Assembly (NCBI GenBank): GCA_018711415.1
Contig: DVIJ01000099.1
Coordinates: 1 to 10,642 of the forward strand
DNA: 10,642 nucleotides
Reading direction: 5' to 3'
Source: Scatomorpha merdavium
GTDB lineage: Bacteria; Bacillota; Clostridia; Oscillospirales; Oscillospiraceae
The notes below the pieces were generated by a model, which had not been told where the DNA came from, ran no database searches, and saw nothing but the letters and a program-made list of their open reading frames with translations. The translations under genes and the position numbers were made by a program. Positions 1 to 5,864 of this stretch are shown in pieces. Positions within the stretch are counted from its first letter, which is position 1. Each line of letters begins with the position of its first letter.

Positions 1-32
1 CCCGAGAACCCATGCAATAACCGTTTTTGGGC

Positions 33-83
33 AGAAAGAAAGAACCGCAAATTTGATACCCATTGTATCAAAATTGCGGTTCT
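33..83 (-). terminator. Intrinsic terminator of ssrA (tmRNA)
   Basis: Read on the minus strand just after the tmRNA CCA end, a 10-bp stem (74-83 with 41-50), one T·T mismatch (73/51), and a further 8-bp stem (65-72 with 52-59) close a 5-nt loop at 60-64. A pyrimidine tract TTCTTTCT follows at 40-33. This is an unusually long and nearly perfect rho-independent terminator hairpin. Only about 4 nt separate the CCA from the stem, so the mature 3' end must be trimmed close to it. The plus-strand side lacks a good T-run, so termination in that direction is less likely. Confidence 0.88.
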
Positions 84-87
84 TATC

Positions 88-435
88 TGGTGGAGCCGGG
101 GGGAATCGAACCCCCGTCCGAAAGTGCATCCGCGGGGACTTCTCCGGGCGCAGAGAGTCCTTTTTATTCCCTCGTCCGAGCGTGGACGCTCACACTCACG
201 GAGTCGGTAGCTTCATTATGCATGGTGCGCTCAAAGCTTTGCGCACTCACGTTCGCCGCTAATCGACGCCTCGCTTCCGGGCCGCGGCCCTCCCGGAGGA
301 GACGCTCACTGCTTAGGCAGCGAGAAGAGCAGTCTTATTGCTGTTCTTTAATTTATAATTGCCCGTTTTAAGGATGCCAGGCGCATCCGCCCGCTATCCC
401 CGTTTCCGCACCCCCGTCGAAACCAGTACGGCCCC
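88..435 (-). ncRNA. ssrA: Transfer-messenger RNA (tmRNA), one-piece form
   Basis: tmRNA rescues stalled ribosomes with SmpB. It enters as an alanyl-tRNA mimic and then templates a degradation tag. The 5' end at 435 reads GGGGCCG and pairs in seven positions, one of them G-U, with CGGCTCC just before the terminal ACCA (3' end at 88). The conserved TGGTTTCGACGGGG block follows the 5' acceptor strand. The 3' part has a T-arm with GGGGG/CCCCC around TTCGATT. The CCA is encoded. A tag reading frame runs from a likely GGC resume codon (363-361) to TAA (315-313) and would encode GNYKLKNSNKTALLAA after the charged alanine. Its Ala-Ala end is typical of ClpXP-directed tags. The length of 348 nt is usual for a single-piece bacterial tmRNA. 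smpB lies just upstream on the same strand. The exact resume codon is inferred. Confidence 0.95.
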
Positions 436-444
436 ATATCGCAG

Positions 445-468
445 CCGCCCCAAGTTGCCCCGGGGCGG
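445..468 (-). other. GC-rich hairpin between the PPIase gene and ssrA
   Basis: On the minus strand CCGCCCC (468-462) is complementary to GGGGCGG (451-445), giving a 7-bp stem with a loop of about 10 nt. It sits between the PPIase stop codon and the tmRNA 5' end. No T-run follows, so it does not look like a terminator. It could be a processing or stabilising structure in a shared precursor, with RNase P cutting at 435. That role is inference only. An alternative inner CCCC/GGGG pairing is also possible. Confidence 0.5.
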
Positions 469-475
469 TTCCTGC

Positions 476-997
476 TCAGAACTTCTTCGGCTCGGGGTAA
501 TCTACGCCGAAGGTCTCCGCCGTCACGCGAGCCATGACCTGGGGCGTGTAGGGCGAGTCGTCAAAGGTAACCGGCGTCGCCGCTATCGCGTCCACGACGT
601 CCATGCCCTCTATCACGCGGCCGAACGCCGCATACTCGCCGTCCAGGTGCTTCGCCTTGGCGTGCATGATGAAAAACTGACTTCCAGCCGTGTCCGGCAT
701 CATCGACCGAGCCATCGACAGAACACCGCGCTCGTGCTTAAGGTCGTTCTTGAACCCGTTGTGCGTGAACTCGCCCTTTATACGGTAGCCCGGTCCGCCC
801 GTGCCGACGCCCAGCGGGTCCCCGCCTTGAATCATAAAACCGGGGATTATGCGGTGGAAGGTGAGCCCGTTGTAAAAACCGCTCTTCACCAGGCTCAGGA
901 AGTTGTTTACCGTGTTCGGCGCCACGTCGGGATAGAGTTCGCACTTTATTTTCCCGCCGTCCGCCATTTCGATGGTCACGATTGGATTCGGCATCAT
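476..997 (-). CDS. Cyclophilin-type peptidyl-prolyl cis-trans isomerase
   Basis: The product is 173 aa, the usual size of a single-domain bacterial cyclophilin. These enzymes isomerise Xaa-Pro bonds during protein folding. Visible family motifs include FHRIIPGFMIQGGDP with the catalytic arginine, the GSQFFI core, and the HLDGEYAAFGRV segment near the C-terminus. There is no signal peptide or lipobox, so it should be cytoplasmic. The start ATG at 997 overlaps the smpB stop by 4 nt, which suggests translational coupling. A second ATG follows immediately, so initiation may occur at either. A GAGAGG ribosome binding site lies just upstream inside smpB. The tmRNA gene follows 40 nt downstream. A folding role beside the trans-translation genes is suggestive, but a functional link is unproven. 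I give no gene symbol because bacterial cyclophilin names are not uniform. Confidence 0.95.
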   Translation of the reverse strand: MMPNPIVTIEMADGGKIKCELYPDVAPNTVNNFLSLVKSGFYNGLTFHRIIPGFMIQGGDPLGVGTGGPGYRIKGEFTHNGFKNDLKHERGVLSMARSMMPDTAGSQFFIMHAKAKHLDGEYAAFGRVIEGMDVVDAIAATPVTFDDSPYTPQVMARVTAETFGVDYPEPKKF

Positions 998-1461
998 GAA
1001 TTCCTCTCTTTCATCATTCTGTCCATGTCCCGCCGGGCCTGACGTTCAGCCTCGGAGTCGCGCTTGTCGTGCAGCTTTTTGCCCTTGCAGAGGCCCAGCT
1101 CGAGCTTGACCCTGCCGTCCTTGAAGTAGAGCGAGAGCGGTATGAGCGCAACGCCGTCCTGCATGACCCGGGCGTTCAGCTTGCGTATCTCACGTTTGTG
1201 CATCAGCAGGCGCTTAGGCCGCATGGGGTCCCGGTTGAAGATGTTGCCCTTTTCGTAAGGGCTTATGTGCAGACCGCGGGCAAACAGCTCGCCGTTTTTC
1301 ACAGTGCAGAACGAATCCTTGAGGTTCACCGTACCGGCCCGTATCGACTTTACCTCTGTGCCGAAAAGCTCAATGCCCGCTTCAAAGCGTTCAAGGACGA
1401 AGTAGTCGTGGAACGCCTTGCGGTTTTGCGCTATTTGTTTTATGCCCTGAGCGCGCGCCAC
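994..1461 (-). CDS. smpB: SsrA-binding protein SmpB
   Basis: SmpB binds tmRNA, mimics the missing anticodon arm and brings alanyl-tmRNA to stalled ribosomes. The 155-aa product has typical family features. An N-terminal stretch of the type QNRKAFHDYFVLERFEAGI leads into the GTEVKSIRAGTVNLKDSF block, then ISPYEKGNIFNRDPMRPKRLLMHKREI. A basic, probably helical C-terminal tail (about residues 130-155) is the part that enters the ribosomal mRNA channel in known SmpB. The start is a GTG (1461-1459), chosen because a GGGGG purine-rich ribosome binding site lies 7 nt upstream and a good promoter is placed just before it. The PPIase gene overlaps its 3' end, and ssrA follows, so protein and RNA partners appear to share a transcript. 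Confidence 0.97.
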   Translation of the reverse strand: MARAQGIKQIAQNRKAFHDYFVLERFEAGIELFGTEVKSIRAGTVNLKDSFCTVKNGELFARGLHISPYEKGNIFNRDPMRPKRLLMHKREIRKLNARVMQDGVALIPLSLYFKDGRVKLELGLCKGKKLHDKRDSEAERQARRDMDRMMKERNS

Positions 1462-1484
1462 GGCCTCGCCCCCTTCAACTGCGT

Positions 1485-1513
1485 ATCTTAAATGAGTATA
1501 CCACAGCTGTCAA
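1485..1513 (-). promoter_or_regulatory. Sigma-A-type promoter for smpB
   Basis: On the minus strand a perfect -35 TTGACA (1513-1508) is followed by a 17-nt spacer and TAAGAT (1490-1485). The predicted transcription start is near 1478, leaving a leader of only about 17 nt before the GTG of smpB. An overlapping TGGTATACT inside the spacer resembles an extended -10 but has no matching -35. This is probably the main promoter for smpB, the PPIase gene and perhaps ssrA. Confidence 0.75.
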
Positions 1514-1516
1514 GCG

Positions 1517-1544
1517 CGTAAAACCCTTTTCAGCCCAAGAAGGG
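1517..1544 (-). terminator. Weak terminator-like hairpin after the 78-codon gene
   Basis: On the minus strand CCCTT (1544-1540) can pair with AAGGG (1528-1524) across a loop of about 11 nt, followed by TTTT (1523-1520). The stem is only 5 bp and overlaps the stop codon at 1532-1530, so this is a weak candidate. Without it, transcripts from the small gene could read into smpB. Confidence 0.3.
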
Positions 1545-1766
1545 CAGAGCGTAGTCCGCAATTTCCACAAGCAGACCGCCGACCGGCCTGGCTAGGATGA
1601 GAGTTCCCCCAGCAGCAGGGAAGAGCTCGAGCTCCATTCTGGGCCAGGGCTCCAGCCCGTCCAGGAGCAGCGCCGCCCGCACCAGCGACGCAGCCTCGCC
1701 GGCGCTCCGCACCGGAGTATGTACATTCAGGGCCACGCAGCCCTGGCCAATCGTTTGAAGCTCCAT
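1530..1766 (-). CDS. Small protein of unknown function (78 aa)
   Basis: I do not recognise this protein with confidence. It is short, has no signal peptide or clear membrane segment, and carries one cysteine. The middle looks like a helix (about residues 20-37), followed by two strand-like stretches, MELELFPA and GTLILARPV. The strand-turn-strand pattern loosely resembles the C-terminal half of MecA-type adaptor domains, but that is only an impression. It is likely a real gene. An AAGGAGG ribosome binding site (1780-1774) sits 7 nt before the ATG, and a TTGACG-N17-CATCAT promoter lies upstream. It is divergent from the Nudix-wal operon and precedes smpB on the same strand. Confidence 0.7.
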   Translation of the reverse strand: MELQTIGQGCVALNVHTPVRSAGEAASLVRAALLLDGLEPWPRMELELFPAAGGTLILARPVGGLLVEIADYALPFLG

Positions 1767-1785
1767 GTTACCGCCTCCTTAAGCT

Positions 1786-1814
1786 ATGATGTCCTGCGCC
1801 GCGCCCGGCGTCAA
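1786..1814 (-). promoter_or_regulatory. Promoter of the 78-codon gene
   Basis: On the minus strand TTGACG (1814-1809) and CATCAT (1791-1786) are separated by exactly 17 nt. They match the sigma-A consensus at 5/6 and 4/6 positions. The predicted start of transcription would fall close to the strong AAGGAGG site at 1780-1774, giving a very short leader. The -35 side faces the divergent nudix promoter, and the two lie about 10 nt apart. Confidence 0.5.
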
Positions 1815-1824
1815 GTCAAAAATA

Positions 1825-1854
1825 CTGGCATTGCGGCGCAATATATGGTAATAT
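1825..1854 (+). promoter_or_regulatory. Promoter of the Nudix-walR operon (extended -10)
   Basis: TAATAT (1849-1854) is preceded by TG at 1846-1847, forming an extended -10. A partial -35, CTGGCA (1825-1830), lies 18 nt upstream. The predicted start is near 1861. The leader carries TGTAAA at 1866-1871, which matches half of the known WalR box (TGTWAH), but no second half-site is correctly spaced. Confidence 0.5.
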
Positions 1855-1892
1855 GGTGTGTGGACTGTAAACAATTGATCGGAGGCGTAAAA

Positions 1893-2432
1893 ATGCTGTA
1901 CGAAAAGAAAATAGATGGGTCAACGGTCTATGAGGGCGTAATAGTCAACGTCCGGCGGGACAGGGCGGAGCTGGTGAACGGCAGCGTCGTGGGCCGCGAG
2001 GTGGTCGAGCACCCCGGCGGCGTGGCGATAATACCTGTGGAGGAGGACGGGACGGTCTGGTGTGTGCGCCAGTTCCGTTACCCGATCGGCCGCGAGATGC
2101 TCGAGCTGCCCGCGGGCAAGCTGGAGCGCGGAGAGGACCCCTTTGAGTGCGCTGTTCGGGAGCTCTCCGAGGAGACCGGGCTGACGGCGGATAAGTATGT
2201 GAACCTGGGCAGCTTCTGTACCTCGCCGGGCTTTTGCACGGAGGTCCTGCACATATATCTCGCGCTAGGCTTGCACAGGGGAGATATGCACCTCGACCCC
2301 GGCGAATTTTTGAATGTAGAAAAGTATAAGCTAGACGAGCTGGTCCGGATGGTCATGGCCTGCGAGATCGACGACGCAAAGACCATCATCGGCGTGCTCA
2401 AGGCACATAAATACCTGGAGGATACGAAATGA
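1893..2432 (+). CDS. Nudix hydrolase, probable ADP-ribose pyrophosphatase
   Basis: This family hydrolyses ADP-ribose, and sometimes other nucleoside diphosphates, to AMP and ribose 5-phosphate with Mg2+. The 179-aa protein has a full Nudix box at residues 75-97 (G-x5-E-x7-RELSEETGL), with all catalytic glutamates present. The upstream segment RQFRYPIGREMLELPAGKLE and the downstream SPGFCTEVLHIYLA match the ADP-ribose pyrophosphatase (NudF-like) subgroup rather than mutT. The start is ATG at 1893, 7 nt after GGAGG at 1881-1885. An upstream in-frame ATG at 1719 lacks such a site and would run through the promoter. The stop overlaps the walR start by 4 nt (ATGA), so the two should be translationally coupled. 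Substrate specificity is inferred from the motif pattern. Confidence 0.93.
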   Translation: MLYEKKIDGSTVYEGVIVNVRRDRAELVNGSVVGREVVEHPGGVAIIPVEEDGTVWCVRQFRYPIGREMLELPAGKLERGEDPFECAVRELSEETGLTADKYVNLGSFCTSPGFCTEVLHIYLALGLHRGDMHLDPGEFLNVEKYKLDELVRMVMACEIDDAKTIIGVLKAHKYLEDTK

Positions 2433-3127
2433 ACAGGAAGGTGCTCATCGTCGATGACGAGCGTTCCATCGTCGATATTCTGCGCTATAACCTCGAGAAA
2501 AACGATATGACCGCCATCTGCGCCTATGACGGCGTCGAAGGCCTTCGCCTGGCCAGGGAAAGTGACCCGGACGTCATTCTCCTGGATGTGATGCTCCCTG
2601 GGATGGACGGCTTCGAGGTCTGCCGCACGCTGAGAGACGAGGGCAACAACGTGCCGATTATCATGATAACGGCGCGCGAGGAGGAGACGGACAAGGTGTT
2701 CGGCCTCGAGCTGGGTGCGGACGACTACATCACAAAGCCCTTTTCAATGCGCGAGCTGCTGGCCCGCGTGCGGACTAATATGCGCCGCGCGGCCTCCATG
2801 GCTCCCGCCGCGCCGGAAGAGCCGGGTGACCAGATAAGGATAAAGGATATCGTCATAGACCGTACAAGACGGGCGGTATACAAAAACGGACAGGAGCTGG
2901 AGCTCACCCAGAGAGAGTACGAGCTAATAAAGTTCATGGCTGAGGACCCGGGCAGGGTCATGTCGAGGGAGGAGCTGATGGGCTCTGTCTGGCAGTACGA
3001 CTACTTTGGCGACCTGCGTGCGGTGGACGTCGCGGTGCGGCGTCTGCGCGAAAAGCTGGAGGACAACCCCTCCGAGCCGGTGTACGTCATGACGAAGCGC
3101 GGCGCGGGTTACTATTTCGCTGATTGA
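2429..3127 (+). CDS. walR: WalR-type response regulator (OmpR/PhoB family)
   Basis: WalR is the DNA-binding regulator of cell-wall turnover in Firmicutes. The 232-aa protein has a receiver domain (about residues 3-115) with acidic pocket D9/D10, phospho-acceptor D53, T81 and K103. A winged-helix DNA-binding domain follows (about 135-231). The early DDE-S-IVDILRYNLEK stretch and the wing/recognition segment YDYFGDLRAVDVAVRRLREKLED are very close to known WalR (YycF) proteins, which separates it from PhoP or ResD. GGAGG at 2417-2421 lies 7 nt before the ATG. The start overlaps the Nudix stop, and walK begins 10 nt after its end. In Firmicutes walR is often essential. Confidence 0.93.
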   Translation: MNRKVLIVDDERSIVDILRYNLEKNDMTAICAYDGVEGLRLARESDPDVILLDVMLPGMDGFEVCRTLRDEGNNVPIIMITAREEETDKVFGLELGADDYITKPFSMRELLARVRTNMRRAASMAPAAPEEPGDQIRIKDIVIDRTRRAVYKNGQELELTQREYELIKFMAEDPGRVMSREELMGSVWQYDYFGDLRAVDVAVRRLREKLEDNPSEPVYVMTKRGAGYYFAD

Positions 3128-3137
3128 GGAGCTGAGC

Positions 3138-4577
3138 ATGAACCGGAGCCTTTATACGAAGCTCGTGCTCATTATCATCTTCATAATAATCGCTCTCACC
3201 GTCGTTACCGGCGTGTTTCTGACGCGAGGGGTGCGCAGCTTCTACCTTAACGAATTCTATGACCGGATGCAGGAGGTCTTTTCCAGCGTGGACCTCGCGG
3301 CGGAGCTGCGCGCGGACGCCGCGGCGGACGACCCACAGCATATGGACGAGGTCCTGGCGGCATACGCCGGGCGCCTCGGCATAGATACCGGCACGAGAAA
3401 CTACCACATCCTTTCCGGAGACACCGGAGCCTGGATAACGGGCAGCACGACGCCGGAAAACGGGATAGAAATCACACCAAATATCATAACGGCGCTTTCC
3501 GGCGAAAGCGGTTACGCCAGCGACCCTTCCGCGGAATATATGGACGTGGCGCTGCCGATAGAGGGCGGGACCACGGGATACATCGTGTATATAATAGATA
3601 ACCAGGCTACCATGCAGAACCTCAACAATCAGCTCCTGCAGATCATTCTGGAGGCAATGGGTGTCGGCCTCGTGATATCGGCGCTTTTGAGCCTGCTGCT
3701 GGCCAAGACGATGATCGCCCCGATACAAGACCTCACCCGTGCCGCAGAAAAGGTCGCCGGCGGAGATTTTACGGACAAGGTTGACAACGAATCCAAGGAC
3801 GAGATAGGCGTTCTCACACGGACCTTCAACGACATGGCGGTCCAGCTGGAGGATACGCTCTTGGACCTGAAAAAGTCCGAGCAGATGCGGCGTGAGTTTG
3901 TCGCAAACGTTTCGCACGAGCTGCGCACGCCGATAACCAGCGTCAAGAGCTACGCCGAAACGCTCGAGGGCGAACCGGATATGCCGGAGGATACGCGCCA
4001 GCGCTTCCTCGGCGTCATCCTCAATGAGTCTGACCGGATGACGAAGATAGTCCAGGACCTGCTGACGCTCTCTCGCTTTGATGCGGGCAGCATTGAATTC
4101 AGCTTTGAGTATTTCAGCTTTGAGAAATCCGTGCGCGACGTCTATAACGCAATGCGCATGGAGGCGCAGGCCCACGAGCACGAGTTCTCGCTGGAGCTGG
4201 AGATACCCCTGCCCAAGGTCAGGGGCGACAAGCAGCGCATAGAACAGGTCCTCATCAACATGGTGTCCAACGCCATCAAATATACGAAAAACGGCGGGCG
4301 CATCAGCATGACGGCCGGCTGGAAGGACGATATGGCCTGGTGCAGCGTGAAGGACAACGGCATCGGCATTCCGCAGGAGGACGCGGAAAAGGTGTTCGAC
4401 AGGTTCTATCGCGTGGATAAGGCGCGCAGCCGAGAGTCCGGAGGCACGGGCCTGGGCCTTTCCATAGCGCAGGAGATAGTGGTCAGACACGGCGGAAGGA
4501 TAGAGCTGCAGAGCCGCCTGAACAAGGGTACGAGGATAACGATGTGGCTGCCCGTGGAGGGGCCGAAGGATGCGTGA
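3138..4577 (+). CDS. walK: WalK-type sensor histidine kinase, lacking a cytoplasmic PAS domain
   Basis: This is a membrane sensor kinase that should phosphorylate WalR. The order in the 479-aa protein is TM1 (about 8-30), an extracellular region of about 135 aa (31-165, probably Cache/PAS-like), TM2 (about 166-190), HAMP (about 190-240), a HisKA helix pair with phospho-acceptor H260 in SHELRTPITS, and a HATPase domain. The ATPase shows an N box at N378, G1 at DNGIGIP (from D406), an F box FDRFYR, and G2 GGTGLGLS (435-442). WalK of Bacillus and Staphylococcus has a PAS domain between HAMP and HisKA. Here a short coiled linker joins them, so it is absent. GAGGAG at 3126-3131 precedes the ATG. 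The YycH-like gene overlaps the 3' end by 8 nt. Identity as WalK rests largely on its place after walR. Confidence 0.9.
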   Translation: MNRSLYTKLVLIIIFIIIALTVVTGVFLTRGVRSFYLNEFYDRMQEVFSSVDLAAELRADAAADDPQHMDEVLAAYAGRLGIDTGTRNYHILSGDTGAWITGSTTPENGIEITPNIITALSGESGYASDPSAEYMDVALPIEGGTTGYIVYIIDNQATMQNLNNQLLQIILEAMGVGLVISALLSLLLAKTMIAPIQDLTRAAEKVAGGDFTDKVDNESKDEIGVLTRTFNDMAVQLEDTLLDLKKSEQMRREFVANVSHELRTPITSVKSYAETLEGEPDMPEDTRQRFLGVILNESDRMTKIVQDLLTLSRFDAGSIEFSFEYFSFEKSVRDVYNAMRMEAQAHEHEFSLELEIPLPKVRGDKQRIEQVLINMVSNAIKYTKNGGRISMTAGWKDDMAWCSVKDNGIGIPQEDAEKVFDRFYRVDKARSRESGGTGLGLSIAQEIVVRHGGRIELQSRLNKGTRITMWLPVEGPKDA

Positions 4578-5859
4578 GCCGGGTAAGAAGCGCGGATTAT
4601 CTCGCCGCGCCGTAGGATTGCTGCAGGACGCGGTTATCGTGATACTGGTCGCGGTGGCGGTGCTGCTGGCGACAAGCGGAGGCACCCTTGACCTGAGCGG
4701 CAAGCTGGACCAGGCGGTGCAGGGCAATTCCAGCCCAAGCGGCGCGGGAGGCTATTCGGAGGCTGCAAAGCCCCTGAGCTTCATGCTGACTCCGGAAACG
4801 GGCGTTCACTGCTCGGTCATGTATGACGGAGACGCCTTGGAGCTGGCGTATGAGCGGTATTCGACGACGCTCGCAGAGGCGCTGGGTTCCTCCGGGGCGC
4901 CGGAGAAGATAGACTGGGAAAGCTGGGAGTCGGCGCTGCACGGCACAGGAATATACTTTGACTATTACGGCGATTTCCAGCTCTCCATACTGGCGATCTG
5001 GCTCGGGACCGAGATAACCGGAGAAGCGGCAGGACATAGCGCAAGGCGATTTTGCCTTTCTGTCGAGGGAGATGACGTATACCTGTACTACATCCGTGAG
5101 CGAGGCACATATTCAGCCTACCGCTGCGAGACTGCGGTGCCGGCGAGCCAGCTCATGTCCCGGCTCGTGGAGTGCAAGCCTAACGGAGCGGAGTTCAACT
5201 TTGAACTGGACCGCCCTTACTACGGCGTGGACAGCTATTCGATAATCGCGCAAGGAGATCTGAGACTGCCGTCGGTGTCCTCGGAGAACTCACTGCATTC
5301 GGCAAACACGAACGAGCTCATGAGCACGCTGGGGATGAACCCATATCTTGCTCTCAGCTATCCGGAATCGGACGGCGGCAGCGTCATGATAGAGGGAGAG
5401 GCGACCCTGCGCCTGGGCGCGGACGGGGAGCTGCGTTTCAGCCGACGAATAACCGATGAAGAGGGCGACGTTGCACGCCTTTCGCCGTCGGACGCTATTG
5501 AATTTGCCAGAAGGCTTGTGGACGATATGGCTGGGAACAGCTGCGGAGAAGCGGAGCTGTGGCTGAGTTATGCATATTTTGACCGGGAGAGCGAGGAATA
5601 CACTTTCCGTTTCGACTATGTTCTGAACGGCTTGCCGGTCAGCATATCCGGACGCGAGAGCGCAGTGGAGCTGCATATACGAGGCAAAACGGTGAGTTAT
5701 GCCAGTATACTCTTCAGATCTTACTCCACGACCGGGGCTATGGAGACTCCTCTGCCCGCATATCTTGCCCTGACACTGGTGGAGGCTGACGGGGGCGGAG
5801 AGCCTGTCCTCAGCTATTCGGATGACCTCGAGCGTGTCAAGATAGACTGGATAAGGTAG
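4570..5859 (+). CDS. YycH-like (WalH) membrane-anchored regulatory protein
   Basis: The 429-aa protein has a basic N-terminus, one membrane segment (about residues 14-36) and a large extracytoplasmic part. This fits YycH, which spans the membrane once and modulates WalK in Bacillus (about 455 aa). Sequence similarity to YycH is not obvious by eye. The call rests on topology, length and position directly after walK and before a YycI-like gene. Aromatic-rich stretches such as IYFDYYGDFQLSILAIWLG and a late FRFDYVLNGLPVSI segment (repeat-like strand, turn, strand) resemble the beta-rich YycH fold, but that is an impression. The ATG at 4570 lies within walK, after a GGAGGGG site at about 4556-4562. 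The next gene begins 5 nt after its TAG stop. Confidence 0.75.
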   Translation: MREPGKKRGLSRRAVGLLQDAVIVILVAVAVLLATSGGTLDLSGKLDQAVQGNSSPSGAGGYSEAAKPLSFMLTPETGVHCSVMYDGDALELAYERYSTTLAEALGSSGAPEKIDWESWESALHGTGIYFDYYGDFQLSILAIWLGTEITGEAAGHSARRFCLSVEGDDVYLYYIRERGTYSAYRCETAVPASQLMSRLVECKPNGAEFNFELDRPYYGVDSYSIIAQGDLRLPSVSSENSLHSANTNELMSTLGMNPYLALSYPESDGGSVMIEGEATLRLGADGELRFSRRITDEEGDVARLSPSDAIEFARRLVDDMAGNSCGEAELWLSYAYFDRESEEYTFRFDYVLNGLPVSISGRESAVELHIRGKTVSYASILFRSYSTTGAMETPLPAYLALTLVEADGGGEPVLSYSDDLERVKIDWIR

Positions 5860-5864
5860 GCAGT

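Noticed and set aside
88..130. A tRNA gene at the left end
   Set aside because: The T-arm and CCA are tRNA-like, but no anticodon arm follows. The acceptor partner is found at 429-435, which makes this a tmRNA.
53..371. Two short open frames on the plus strand in 53-371
   Set aside because: They lie opposite the tmRNA, and their stretch GGNRTPVRK or similar is the well-known false translation of a T-arm sequence.
359..1042. Open frame of 227 codons on the plus strand over the PPIase gene
   Set aside because: It runs antisense to the cyclophilin and starts inside the tmRNA gene. No family features are visible.
1719..1892. N-terminal extension of the Nudix protein from the ATG at 1719
   Set aside because: It crosses the divergent 78-codon gene and the operon promoter, while ATG 1893 has a well-spaced GGAGG and matches family length.
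3087..4727. Open frame of 546 codons on the minus strand, antisense to walK
   Set aside because: It is a shadow of the walK codon pattern in GC-rich DNA. The translation is rich in R, H, V and L, shows no motif, and has no ribosome binding site.
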